DNA from: Pseudodesulfovibrio hydrargyri
GTDB lineage: Bacteria; Desulfobacterota; Desulfovibrionia; Desulfovibrionales; Desulfovibrionaceae
DNA length: 64,000 bases
Reading direction: 5' to 3'
Assembly (NCBI RefSeq): GCF_001874525.1
Contig: NZ_LKAQ01000001.1
Coordinates: 917,956-981,955 of the forward strand
The translations under genes and the position numbers were made by a program. Each line of letters starts with the position of its first letter. Positions within the stretch are counted from its first letter, which is position 1. Shown here piece by piece: positions 17,078 to 25,135 of this stretch. The notes under the pieces are model-generated. The model did no database searches. It worked only from the letters and a program-made list of their open reading frames with translations, and had not been told where the DNA came from.

Positions 17078-17812
17078 CTAGTGGGCGCCTCCGCGTTCCT
17101 TGAAAACCAGGCTCATGAACAGCCCGGCCAGGATGGCGATGACCACGGCGGCCACCCCGTAGAGCAGCGAGTGGTCGAAGGCCAGCCTGGACAGGAAGGC
17201 GGGCAGCCCGGTCAGCTTGGTGTGCAGCTCCTCGGAGGCCATGTCCGCGACACGGCCGTCCTTCACGGCCAGGACCTCGACCCGGTACACGCCCTGGTGC
17301 ATGGCCGAGGGGATGGACAGTTCGGCCCGGAAGGAGCGCATGCCCTCTTCCTCGCCGGTGTACTGGACAATGCCGTTCTCCACCTCGTAGAAGCCGTCCT
17401 CCTCCATGAGCTTGATGAACTCGTCATAGATCCAGTCTTCGGTATCCCCCTTGACGGATTGGAAGGCAAGGTCCGAGTGTTCCCAGTTGATTTCGGACGC
17501 GCCGTCCGTGCCCACCAGGAAGACGTCGGGCACGCCCTTGATCTCCACCTCGCCGAGGTTCATCCACAGCAGGCCCAGAGCCCTGCCCTTCTTCTTGAAG
17601 GCCTTGTCGCGCGGCTCGCCGAGCAGGCGGATGACCGCGGACGTGCCCTGGGGCACCGCGCCGGTGACGGTCACCCTGGTGCCGTTGAAGCCGGTGCCGA
17701 TGGTCACCAGATTGGGCCGGATGGTCATGCTCACCGGGGCGGCGGCAAAGGCCGGGCAGGACAGGGACAGGGCGGCCAGCAGGGCCGCGCAGGCGTATGC
17801 GAACTTATTCAT
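17078..17812 (-). CDS. TIGR02186 family membrane-anchored periplasmic protein
   Basis: 244 residues: a signal peptide ending near AFAAAP (residues 1-25), a periplasmic beta-rich part (MTIRPNLVTIGTGFNGTRVTVTGAVP), and one C-terminal membrane segment at about 213-236 followed by a short positively charged tail. This matches the TIGR02186/PF09608 group, which is encoded beside TauE/SafE permeases in many proteobacteria. It overlaps no gene, but its start is only 2 bases from the stop of the TauE gene. It probably assists or senses the exported anion. The function of the family is not established. Confidence 0.82.
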   Translation of the reverse strand: MNKFAYACAALLAALSLSCPAFAAAPVSMTIRPNLVTIGTGFNGTRVTVTGAVPQGTSAVIRLLGEPRDKAFKKKGRALGLLWMNLGEVEIKGVPDVFLVGTDGASEINWEHSDLAFQSVKGDTEDWIYDEFIKLMEEDGFYEVENGIVQYTGEEEGMRSFRAELSIPSAMHQGVYRVEVLAVKDGRVADMASEELHTKLTGLPAFLSRLAFDHSLLYGVAAVVIAILAGLFMSLVFKERGGAH

Positions 17813-17814
17813 GA

Positions 17815-18744
17815 CTAGTGACCTCCGGCGATGGCCAGCAGCACGTCGGGCGTGACCAGCAGGTTGAGCAGCATCTTGACCATGACGGCCAGGACCAGGG
17901 TGGCCAGCAGGATCTTGAGCTGTTCGCCCTTGAGCTTGCGGCTGATGCGGGTGCCGAACTGCGCCCCCAGGGTGGAGCCGAGCAGGAGCAGGACCGCCAG
18001 GACGAAGTCCACGGTGTGGTTGGTGTAGGACTGCAGGATGGTCACGTTGATGCAGGTGAACAGGATCTGGAACAGGCTGGTGCCGACGACCACGTGCATG
18101 GGCATGCGCAGCAGGTAGACCATGATCGGGACCATGATGAATCCGCCGCCCACGCCCATGATGGCCGCGAGCACGCCCACCAGGACGCCGAGCACCAACG
18201 GCATGAGCATGGACAGGCGCACTCCGGACTTGACGAAGTCGGTCTGGAAGGGAAGCGCCTCCATCATGGCCGCATAGCGCGACTTCTTGACCGGCTTGGC
18301 CGGCGCGTCGGCCTCCGGGGCCTTTTTGCGCAGGCTCTGGACCGACTCGATGAACATATAGGACCCCACGCCGCCGAGCATGAGCACGTAGGTGATGTTG
18401 ATCAGAAAATCCGCGTTACCCATGGCCCGCAGGACCTTGATCACCTGAACGCCGCCGAAGCCGCCGAGCACGCCGCCGATGAGCAGCAGAAAGCCCATCT
18501 TGAAGTCCACGTTGCCCAGCCGGTAGTGGGCCAGGCAGCCCGAGGTGGACGCGCCCACGATCTGGTTGGAATCCGAGGCCGCGGCCACGGTCGGCGGAAT
18601 GCCGAACATGATCAGCAGCGGCGTCATCAAGAACCCGCCGCCGACACCGAAGATGCCGGAAAGCAGGCCGACGAACCCTCCCAGGGCGAATACCAGGAAC
18701 ACGTTGACGCTGTTCCCGGCGATGGGAAGATACATATGAAACAT
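17815..18744 (-). CDS. TauE/SafE family sulfite/sulfoacetate-type exporter
   Basis: 309-residue membrane protein with the duplicated TauE motif: GGFVGLLSGIFGVGGGFLMTPLL near residues 20-45 and a second copy GVLVGVLAAIMGVGGGFIMVPIM near 187-215. These repeats flank about eight hydrophobic segments. A charged cytoplasmic loop of roughly 40 residues (SLRKKAPEADAPAKPVKKSRYAAMM) separates the halves. The ATG at 18744 has GGAGG eight bases upstream. The family exports sulfite, sulfoacetate or related organosulfur anions. In a sulfate reducer a role in sulfite or thiosulfate balance is plausible. It is the second gene after the sigma54 promoter. Confidence 0.85.
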   Translation of the reverse strand: MFHMYLPIAGNSVNVFLVFALGGFVGLLSGIFGVGGGFLMTPLLIMFGIPPTVAAASDSNQIVGASTSGCLAHYRLGNVDFKMGFLLLIGGVLGGFGGVQVIKVLRAMGNADFLINITYVLMLGGVGSYMFIESVQSLRKKAPEADAPAKPVKKSRYAAMMEALPFQTDFVKSGVRLSMLMPLVLGVLVGVLAAIMGVGGGFIMVPIMVYLLRMPMHVVVGTSLFQILFTCINVTILQSYTNHTVDFVLAVLLLLGSTLGAQFGTRISRKLKGEQLKILLATLVLAVMVKMLLNLLVTPDVLLAIAGGH

Positions 18745-18849
18745 CGATAGTCCTCCACTAGGTTGAATTCCATGTTCAGGCCCAAGCCCGCGACCGGGCG
18801 GGACCCGAGCCGGCCCGCGCCGTCCGCCTCGCCCCCTTGGGGGACGGAC

Positions 18850-19281
18850 TCACCTGCGCTTGCCGTGCGCGGACACCTTCTGCACCACCTCCACCTCGCA
18901 GCGGGTGGTGGTATTCACCGCGTCGATCACCCTCATCAGTTTCAAGTAGAGCGATCGACGTCCCGACGGAGGGGCGCCGATGAAGAGCTTGGTCACGGAG
19001 TTTTCACGGATGAACTTGGGGATTTCCTCCTCCATCCGGCCCCGGACCACGTAGTAATCGAGACGGGTTCCCTCGGATCGGCCCTCGGCGAGGATCGACT
19101 CGAGCCGCTTCTCGGGCGAGCCTATCCACTCCTCGTTGTCCCCGGCCCGGCCGTCGATTTCCTCGTCCACAACCAGGAGGATGGAGACGTTCACGGCCAT
19201 GCGCCGGGTCAGCCCCATGGCGTAATAGGCCAGCCACAGGCTCGATTCCGATTTGTCCACTACGATCAATACATTCTTCAT
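18850..19281 (-). CDS. Universal stress protein, first gene of the sigma54 operon
   Basis: 143 residues from ATG 19281; a longer in-frame start at 19323 would run through the promoter and is rejected. Single Usp domain: MKNVLIVVDKSESSLWLAYYAMG, a loop with VVDEEIDGRAG, and VTKLFIGAPPSGRRSLYLKLMRVIDAVNTTTRCEVEVVQKV. The binding loop GAPPSGRRS replaces the usual GSRGxGxxxxxxLGS. The ribosome site GGAAGGG lies 4 bases before the ATG, and a sigma54 promoter lies 26 bases upstream. It leads a seven-gene minus-strand unit down to 12326. Confidence 0.82.
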   Translation of the reverse strand: MKNVLIVVDKSESSLWLAYYAMGLTRRMAVNVSILLVVDEEIDGRAGDNEEWIGSPEKRLESILAEGRSEGTRLDYYVVRGRMEEEIPKFIRENSVTKLFIGAPPSGRRSLYLKLMRVIDAVNTTTRCEVEVVQKVSAHGKRR

Positions 19282-19306
19282 TTTTCCCTTCCGTCGCCGC
19301 CTTAAG

Positions 19307-19322
19307 AGCAAGGCCGGTGCCA
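19307..19322 (-). promoter_or_regulatory. Sigma54 (RpoN) -24/-12 promoter
   Basis: On the minus strand the sequence is TGGCACCGGCCTTGCT. It matches the full consensus, with GG and GC ten bases apart and the TTGC block intact. The predicted transcription start is near 19296, giving a leader of about 15 bases before the USP start at 19281. Three palindromic sites 95-320 bases upstream are positioned as enhancers. Confidence 0.88.
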
Positions 19323-19414
19323 CGGCCGGATTGAAGAAGGATATCTCAACCTATCAATATATAAGGAATTTTATTTTCTTGGAGGACTGTTCGGCCCGAT
19401 TTTGCGCATTTTTT

Positions 19415-19429
19415 GTTTCAAAATGAAAA
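19415..19429. promoter_or_regulatory. Enhancer-like site 1, GTTTCA-AAA-TGAAAA
   Basis: Palindromic core TTTCA-N3-TGAAA, about 95 bases upstream of the sigma54 promoter. It shares its half-sites and 3-base spacing with two further copies in the same intergenic region. Confidence 0.65.
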
Positions 19430-19563
19430 GCGATAGGATTGACCGGGCAAACGGTGGGCGAGTCTGTTGTGAAGGATCGAACAACACTACAACCACCTAG
19501 GATATCGATATTTTATTGAAACAACTCCACAGGAGCACGGATTCCGGCAGCACCGAAATGAAT

Positions 19564-19578
19564 GTTTCATTCTGAAAA
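19564..19578. promoter_or_regulatory. Enhancer-like site 2, GTTTCA-TTC-TGAAAA
   Basis: Same half-sites and spacing as site 1 with a different spacer (TTC), which indicates that the half-sites, not the spacer, are conserved. About 245 bases upstream of the sigma54 promoter. Confidence 0.65.
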
Positions 19579-19625
19579 ACCAGGGATAATCTCAGCCCCT
19601 CCAGGCCACTTTTGCGGCCAAACGT

Positions 19626-19640
19626 GTTTCAAAATGAACA
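19626..19640. promoter_or_regulatory. Enhancer-like site 3, GTTTCA-AAA-TGAACA
   Basis: Third copy, with one change in the right half-site, about 305 bases upstream of the sigma54 promoter. Three copies are typical of oligomerising sigma54 activators. Confidence 0.6.
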
Positions 19641-19856
19641 AGAGAGAAAAATCCCCGGTAAGGTAGCTGTAAAAAAACCGCGTTTTTTCTTGAAGACAGG
19701 CGATAAAAGGGGCGTAAGGAGCCGCCCCGGGGCATGGGGACTTGTGGTGATGCGGCGGCGCGCCGGGATGGCGCAACGGGCCGGGCCGCGCGGGGCGCGG
19801 GTTCCCCCGGGCCGGGACGGCCGGGGCGGGAAGAAGCGACGGGGTGCGGGAGGCGG

Positions 19857-21215
19857 CTACGTTTCGTCCGTGTCCAGGCCGAACTTCTTGAGCCGCCGCC
19901 AGAGGGTGGTCCGGGGGATGCCCAGGATGGAGCTGGCCAGCCCCTTGTTGTTGCCCGTGGCCTCGAGCACGTGGAGGATGTGCCGTTTCTCGACCTCCTC
20001 CAGGGGGAGCAGGCCCGGGGTGCCGAGGTTGCTGAAGGTCAGGTTGAGCAGGTCGGGCGGCAGTTCGCGCAGGCCGATGACCGCGCCGTCGGCCAGCGCC
20101 ACGGCGCGCTGGACGATGTTCTCCAGCTCGCGGACGTTGCCCGGATAGTTGTACTGGGTCAGGACCTCCATGGCCTGGGACGAGATGGAGGCCACCTCCT
20201 TGCCGAACCGGGCGTTGAAGGTCGTGAGGAAATGCTCGGCCAGGAGCGGGATATCCTCGCGCCGCTCGGCCAGGGTGGGCAGGTAGATGCGCACCACGTT
20301 GAGGCGGTAGAAGAGGTCCTCGCGAAACTGCCCGGCGGCCATGGCCTCCTGCAGGTCGCGGTTGGTGGCCGCGATGATCCGGATGTCCAGGTCGATGGGC
20401 TGGGTGCCGCCCACGCGCAGGATGCGCCGGTCCTGGATGACGTGGAGCAGCTTGACCTGCATGTTCAGGGGCATCTCGCCTATCTCGTCCAGAAAGACCG
20501 TCCCGCCGTTGGCCGATTCGAGCAGCCCGATCTTGGTGGCCGTGGCCCCGGTGAAGGCTCCCTTCTCGTGGCCGAACAGTTCGCTCGAGATGAGCTCCTC
20601 GGTGAACCCGCCGCAGTTGAAGGAGACGAAGGTCCGGTTCTTGCGCGGGGAGAGGTCGTGGATGGCCTTGGCCGCCCGCTCCTTGCCCGTGCCGGTGTCG
20701 GCCTGGAGCAGGACCGTGCAGTTGACCGGCGCGACCTTGCGGATCATGGCGAAGACGTCGAGCATGACCCGGCTGGCCCCGAGGAAGTCCTTGAGCGGCG
20801 GGACGTCGTCCAGGGCCTCTTTCAGCCGCCGGTTCTCCTCGCGCAACTCGAGCTTTTCAAGCGCCTCGCGGGCCACGGTGCGGATTTCCTGGAGGCGAAA
20901 CGGCTTGACGATGTAGTTGGCCGCGCCCTTGGCCGTGGCCTCCACGGCCGAGGCGATGGATCCGTGCCCGGTGATGATCACGGCCTCCACGTTCTCGAAC
21001 CCGGTCTTGACGGCCTCGAGGATGTCGATGCCGTCCATGTCCGGCAGCTTGAGGTCGATGAAGGCGAGCTGGAAGGGGGCCTCGGCCATGCGCGCCAGGA
21101 AATTGTGCCCCAGCCCGAAGGTCTCCACTTCGAAGCCGAGCCTGGTCAGCGCCCTGCCGACCATCTTGGCCGCCTGCCCCTCGTCGTCGATGACCGCCGC
21201 GCGGAACCGGGTCAT
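19857..21215 (-). CDS. Sigma54-dependent response regulator (NtrC family)
   Basis: 452 residues: a receiver domain at 1-120 with D10/D11, phosphoacceptor D54 in FIDLKLPDMDG and K104 in IVKPF; an AAA+ domain at about 145-375 with GAFTGA in GHEKGAFTGATATK and Walker B TVFLDEIGEM; and a Fis-type helix-turn-helix at the C-terminus (NNKGLASSILGIPRTTLWRRLKKFG). The Walker A reads ADTGTGKE (from A172), with Ala in place of the usual first Gly. The start overlaps the histidine kinase stop by 4 bases, so the two form a classic pair. It is the obvious candidate to bind the three GTTTCA-N3-TGAA sites just downstream of its own 3' end and activate the USP-TauE operon. Confidence 0.92.
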   Translation of the reverse strand: MTRFRAAVIDDEGQAAKMVGRALTRLGFEVETFGLGHNFLARMAEAPFQLAFIDLKLPDMDGIDILEAVKTGFENVEAVIITGHGSIASAVEATAKGAANYIVKPFRLQEIRTVAREALEKLELREENRRLKEALDDVPPLKDFLGASRVMLDVFAMIRKVAPVNCTVLLQADTGTGKERAAKAIHDLSPRKNRTFVSFNCGGFTEELISSELFGHEKGAFTGATATKIGLLESANGGTVFLDEIGEMPLNMQVKLLHVIQDRRILRVGGTQPIDLDIRIIAATNRDLQEAMAAGQFREDLFYRLNVVRIYLPTLAERREDIPLLAEHFLTTFNARFGKEVASISSQAMEVLTQYNYPGNVRELENIVQRAVALADGAVIGLRELPPDLLNLTFSNLGTPGLLPLEEVEKRHILHVLEATGNNKGLASSILGIPRTTLWRRLKKFGLDTDET

Positions 21216-22612
21216 GCCGCCTCCCCGTCGGCCAGGACCGGCAGGCAGACGGTGAAGGTCGTGCCTTCGCCCTCCCGGCTCTGCACGTCCACGGTCCCGC
21301 CGTGCTTCTTGAGGATGCCGTAGATGATGGACAGCCCGAGCCCCGTGCCTTTGCCCACCGGCTTGGTGGTGAAGAAGGGATCGAAGATGCGGCTCAGGGT
21401 GTCCTTGTCCATGCCGCAGCCCGTGTCGGACACGTCCACGCAGACCCGTTCGCCGTCGGTCCAGGCCGCCACGCCGAGGGTGCCGCCCCGTTCCATGGCC
21501 TGGTCCGCGTTGAGAAAGAGGTTGATGAAGACCTGCTGCAGGTAGTGCATATCGCCGTGGATGTCCGGCAGGCCGTCCGGCAGGTCCGTCTCCACCCTGA
21601 CGCCGTTCAGGGAGAGCTGGTTGCCGACCAGCTTGAGGGTCTGGCGGATGACGTTGTTCATGTCCAGGCGGGCCAGGGGCCGGTCCTCCTCCCTGGAGAA
21701 GTCGAGCAGGTTGCGGACCACTTCCGAGGCCCGGCCGGTCTCGTTGATGATGTCGCCGAGCAATTCGCGGACCTCCTCCTCGGGCAGATCCTCGAGTTCC
21801 TCGAGCAGGGTGTCGGCGGTCAGGGAGACGTTGTTCAGCGGATTGTTCAATTCATGGGCGATGCCCGAGGTCAGGGTGCCGATGGAGACCAGCTTGCGGG
21901 CCTCGATGAGCTGCTCCTGGCGCTCGTCCAGCTGGGCGGCCATGGACTGGAAGGCCGAACGCATCATCACCGAGATGGGATCCTCGCTGGTCAGGTGCTG
22001 GATGGCCTCGTAGTCTCCCTTGGCCACGCCGTCCGCGGCGCGCTGCACGTAGTTGAGCCGCCCGAGCATCTTGCGCGCCTGCCAGATGTAGACGGCGGTG
22101 ATCAGGATGAGGATCAGGGAGCTGGCCGCCAGGGGCATGTACAGGATGCGGTTCAGGGCGTCGTGGATGGTCTGCCGCTTCTTGGCGAGCAGGGCCTGGG
22201 CCGCCTCCACCAACCGGGTGCCGTGCTGCCGGGTGCTGTCGGCCACGCTCTTGTCGCCGTTGGCCAGAGCATGCAGCAGCGTGCGGTATGCGGCGATGTC
22301 CTCGAGCACGCCGTCATAGGTCCCCCGGCCCAGGATCTCAACGATCTGGGGCCTGAGCAGGGCCACGGTGTGCTCGGCGCGGTCCAGGTAGACCAGGGCC
22401 TCCGACAGGCTGCCCGGCTCTGGGTAGAACATGAAGTTCTTCTCGTAGCGCCGGGTCTCCAGGATGTCCGAGACCACGTCGTGGAACTCGTCCATGATGA
22501 TCAGCCGCTCGCGGAAGGCCACTATGTTCCACCAGTACATGCCCATGGTCAGGAGCATGAACAGAACAAAGGCGAGGACCACCAGAAAGACCTTGATCTT
22601 CAACGACTGCAT
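21212..22612 (-). CDS. Membrane sensor histidine kinase
   Basis: 466 residues from ATG 22612 (GGAG 7 bases upstream); the longer frame to 22705 has no membrane-like start and is rejected. A first membrane segment (KIKVFLVVLAFVLFMLLTMGMYW), a periplasmic helical sensor of about 140 residues, a second membrane segment (SLILILITAVYIW) and a HAMP linker lead to the kinase core. The H-box is in TSGIAHELNNPLNNV, the N-box is INLFLNADQAM, G1 is DTGCGMD and G2 is GKGTGLGLSI. The sensor resembles a four-helix bundle, and its signal is unknown. It is co-transcribed with the sigma54 response regulator. Confidence 0.9.
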   Translation of the reverse strand: MQSLKIKVFLVVLAFVLFMLLTMGMYWWNIVAFRERLIIMDEFHDVVSDILETRRYEKNFMFYPEPGSLSEALVYLDRAEHTVALLRPQIVEILGRGTYDGVLEDIAAYRTLLHALANGDKSVADSTRQHGTRLVEAAQALLAKKRQTIHDALNRILYMPLAASSLILILITAVYIWQARKMLGRLNYVQRAADGVAKGDYEAIQHLTSEDPISVMMRSAFQSMAAQLDERQEQLIEARKLVSIGTLTSGIAHELNNPLNNVSLTADTLLEELEDLPEEEVRELLGDIINETGRASEVVRNLLDFSREEDRPLARLDMNNVIRQTLKLVGNQLSLNGVRVETDLPDGLPDIHGDMHYLQQVFINLFLNADQAMERGGTLGVAAWTDGERVCVDVSDTGCGMDKDTLSRIFDPFFTTKPVGKGTGLGLSIIYGILKKHGGTVDVQSREGEGTTFTVCLPVLADGEAA

Positions 22613-22795
22613 AGCGGCTCCGAATGTTACCCGAGGCCCGGCGGCACGCCCGCCCGCGCGTGCGGACGGGCATGGCCGGAGACAAGGGCGATATTCTCGC
22701 CTCAAACGGGTGCAAAAAGCAACTCCCCGGCGGACGCCGCGTTCCGGGCGGAGCCGGGGAGGCTTCCGAATGCCTGTTCCGGGCGCGCGAGCCGG

Positions 22796-24112
22796 TCAGT
22801 ATTCCCCGGCCGACAGGTCCACGCCGAACGCCTTCCACTGGGCCTCGGCCAGGACGGTGGCCTTGTCGACCAGCTCCGCCTCCCACGGCTCCAGGACCAG
22901 GGTTTCGGCCACCAGCTGCCAGATGTACTTCACCTCGTACTTGTAGTCCGTGTAGTACTTGGGCAGCCGCTTCATGATCTGGTCGCGGCAGTTGGAGCAG
23001 CCGACCACGACCACGTCGGCCCCGGTCCGCTTGATCTGCTCGAACTTGTGCCGCCCGTGCCAGGCGGACTGGTCGTCGAACGGGGCGGGCCACATGCCGC
23101 CGCCCGCGCCGCAGCAGTAGTTCAGCCCCCGGTTGGGGGTCATGTCCACGAAGTCGTCCACGCACTGGCGGACGATCCAGCGCGGCTCCTCGTAGAACCC
23201 CTTGCCGAAGTGGCGCTGCAGTTCCCGGCCGTGCTTACAGGAGTCGTGCCAGGTGAACCGCCTGCCCGCGTTGACCGACTTGTCGAGCTTGATGCGCCCC
23301 TCGCGGATGATCCCGACCAGGTAGTCGTAGAGATAGGTGAAGCCGACCTCGTTGTTCGGGTCCTCGAGCACGCAGGCCTCCATACCCTTGCGGCAGCCGT
23401 AGGACCCGCCGCCGCAGTCGGGCATGATCATGCGCTCGATGTTGTATTGGTGCATGTAGTCGATCTTGCGCTTGGCCAGGAACTTGTTGGCCGCGTAGTT
23501 GCCGGTGAACAGGGCCCAGTCCACGGCCTCCCACCCCTGCGACGGCACGGTCCAGTCCTCGCGGGCCGCGTAGAAGACCTTCCACCACCAGAACTGGTCC
23601 TCGAAGTCGCCGTAGACCTCCTTGGAGTTGGGGAAGAAGAGGATTTTCGCGTCCTGCTTGTCCACGGGCACGTAGAAGCCCGGGCACTCCTCGGCCAATT
23701 CGCTCCCCAGGTCGGCCATGCCTTCCAGGTATTCCTCGCGGCTGATGGCCAGGTTGTTGCCCGTGTCCACGTTGTTCTGCATGCCCTTGTGCAGGGAGCC
23801 CGGGACCTTGTCCCGGTCGCGCAGGCTCTTCATGTGGGCCATGACCGCCGGGATGTCGATGTTCGCGGGACAGGAATAGGCGCACCGCCCGCAGCCGGTG
23901 CACAGCCACGGGAAGTCGGAATCGACCACCTCGTCGACCATGCCGTAGGCGAGCATGCGCATGACCTTGCGGATGTCCCACTCCTCCATGCCCGGGGTGG
24001 CGGTCACCGGGCAGCCGTTGGAGCAGGTGCCGCAGGCCAGGCACCCGCTGAAATCGAATCTGTTCAGGAACTCCCTGACTTCCGCGTCCAAGGGCTTGGG
24101 CATAACCGTCAT
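22796..24112 (-). CDS. HdrD-like iron-sulfur protein (two 4Fe-4S motifs plus CCG domains)
   Basis: 438 residues. The N-terminal ferredoxin part has CLACGTCSNGCP (C24, C27, C30, C34) and CTGCGRCAYSCP near residue 73. The rest holds cysteine-rich CCG-type motifs (MPDCGGGSYGCRKG, WHDSCKHGRE, NYCCGAGGGMW, VVGCSNCRDQ) that in HdrB/HdrD bind non-cubane clusters. It is soluble, with no membrane segments. It is similar in build to HdrD and to TmcB-type subunits of sulfate reducers. It lies 93 bases after a USP gene that follows hdrB, on the same strand as the Hdr operon. It probably acts as a disulfide- or DsrC-type reductase module; the partner is inferred. Confidence 0.82.
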   Translation of the reverse strand: MTVMPKPLDAEVREFLNRFDFSGCLACGTCSNGCPVTATPGMEEWDIRKVMRMLAYGMVDEVVDSDFPWLCTGCGRCAYSCPANIDIPAVMAHMKSLRDRDKVPGSLHKGMQNNVDTGNNLAISREEYLEGMADLGSELAEECPGFYVPVDKQDAKILFFPNSKEVYGDFEDQFWWWKVFYAAREDWTVPSQGWEAVDWALFTGNYAANKFLAKRKIDYMHQYNIERMIMPDCGGGSYGCRKGMEACVLEDPNNEVGFTYLYDYLVGIIREGRIKLDKSVNAGRRFTWHDSCKHGRELQRHFGKGFYEEPRWIVRQCVDDFVDMTPNRGLNYCCGAGGGMWPAPFDDQSAWHGRHKFEQIKRTGADVVVVGCSNCRDQIMKRLPKYYTDYKYEVKYIWQLVAETLVLEPWEAELVDKATVLAEAQWKAFGVDLSAGEY

Positions 24113-24155
24113 GGCTCACTCCTTTCGCATCGCCTGGCGCACGCCGCGCCGGGGC

Positions 24156-24185
24156 GTTCCGGGGGCGGCCGTCCGCCCCCGGAAC
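24156..24185 (-). other. Strong GC hairpin between USP and HdrD-like genes
   Basis: Perfect 13-bp arms GTTCCGGGGGCGG / CCGCCCCCGGAAC around a 4-base loop, 20 bases after the USP stop. There is no T-tract. It could partly terminate or stabilise the Hdr transcript, setting the HdrD-like gene apart. Confidence 0.6.
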
Positions 24186-24205
24186 CGGTTCGGTTCAACG
24201 CCGGG

Positions 24206-25111
24206 TCAGGCCAGGGCCTCGGCCTGGACCACCTGGCCGCCCTGGTCGTACATCAGGCCGCAGCGCAGGTCGAAGTGCCGGTTGACGCTCATGGTCGGAC
24301 ACGGCGCGTTCAGGGCCACCTGGGTCACGGTGGAGCCCAGGAACGCCTTTTCCGGGTCGCGCTCCTTGGAATGGTGGGCCATGATCAGCAGGTCCGCGTC
24401 GCCCTGGCGGGCCGTGCGCAGGATCTCCATGGCCGGTTCGCCCATCTCGGCCCTGAACGAGCATTCGGGGATGCCGTCCAGCCGCTTGCCGTACACGCCC
24501 TCCAGCCGGGACAGACACTCGCCGCGCCCCTCGCCGCCGGGTTCGCTGACGTGCATGACCACCAGGTTGGCCTTGTACTGTCGGGCCATCTGGCCGCCGT
24601 AGGCCACGGCGCATTCAGCCTGGTCCGAGAAGTCCGTGGCCACCACGATGTTGGTGAACAGCGGCTCCTTGCAGGCCACGTCCTTGTGCACGATCATGAC
24701 CGGGCAGCGGGCGCGCTGGCTGACGCGCTCGAGCGTGCTGCCGGCCATGCCCCACATCTTGGAGCGCCGCTCCTCGTATTCCTGGGTGTGCGGGCCCATG
24801 ACGATGAGGTCCGTGTTCTTGGACCGGGCCAGGCGCAGCAGTTCGTTGTGCGGGATGCCCGGCACGACCACGATCTGCGCGCCCGGCACGTTGCCCAGGT
24901 ATTCGTCGTACATTTCGCGCAGCTTGCCGCCGAGCTGGTCGGTCTCGCCCGAGGGCGCGAGGTGCTCGATGGAGCCCCAGCCCTGCTCCATGCCGGCCAC
25001 GTGGACCAGGTAGAGCTTGGACTCGAACTTGGCGGCGAACTCGGCCGCCGCCCTGACCGCGCAGGCATCGATGCCGGTGGGCGTGACGCCCACGATGATG
25101 TCCTTAAACAT
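24206..25111 (-). CDS. Tandem-domain universal stress protein in the Hdr operon
   Basis: 301 residues with two Usp domains. Domain 1 (about 1-145) starts MFKDIIVGVTPTGIDACAVRAA and has DLIVMGPHTQEYEERRSKMWGMAGSTLERVSQRARCPVMIVH, close to the ATP-binding pattern. Domain 2 starts FTNIVVATDFSDQAECAVAYGG and ends DLLIMAHHSKERDPEKAFLGSTVTQVALNAPCPTMSV. It lies 24 bases after hdrB in the same orientation, so a stress- or nucleotide-responsive protein is made together with the electron-transfer complex. The family assignment is firm. Confidence 0.85.
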   Translation of the reverse strand: MFKDIIVGVTPTGIDACAVRAAAEFAAKFESKLYLVHVAGMEQGWGSIEHLAPSGETDQLGGKLREMYDEYLGNVPGAQIVVVPGIPHNELLRLARSKNTDLIVMGPHTQEYEERRSKMWGMAGSTLERVSQRARCPVMIVHKDVACKEPLFTNIVVATDFSDQAECAVAYGGQMARQYKANLVVMHVSEPGGEGRGECLSRLEGVYGKRLDGIPECSFRAEMGEPAMEILRTARQGDADLLIMAHHSKERDPEKAFLGSTVTQVALNAPCPTMSVNRHFDLRCGLMYDQGGQVVQAEALA

Positions 25112-25135
25112 GACTAGCCCCCTTTGCTTTCCGGT

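Larger units (their letters stand above)
19282..19856. other. Regulatory intergenic region of the USP-TauE operon
   Basis: 575 bases, AT-rich at 19345-19690, holding one sigma54 promoter and three copies of the spaced palindrome GTTTCA-N3-TGAA(A/C)A upstream of it (at 19415, 19564 and 19626). A half-site TTGAAACAA is near 19515-19523. The right part (about 19725-19856) is GC-rich with no clear gene and precedes the stop of the response regulator. A short A-run/T-run element (AAAAAAACCGCGTTTTTT, 19671-19688) may be a weak bidirectional terminator for that gene. Confidence 0.65.

Noticed and set aside
22796..24112. Naming the HdrD-like gene tmcB
   Set aside because: The tmcA cytochrome and tmcC/tmcD genes are not present, so only the HdrD-like architecture is supported.
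21302..25117. A 1271-codon open frame on the plus strand
   Set aside because: It runs antisense to the histidine kinase, HdrD-like and USP genes, has Gly/His/Asp/Val-rich shadow composition typical of high-GC antisense frames, and shows no family motif.
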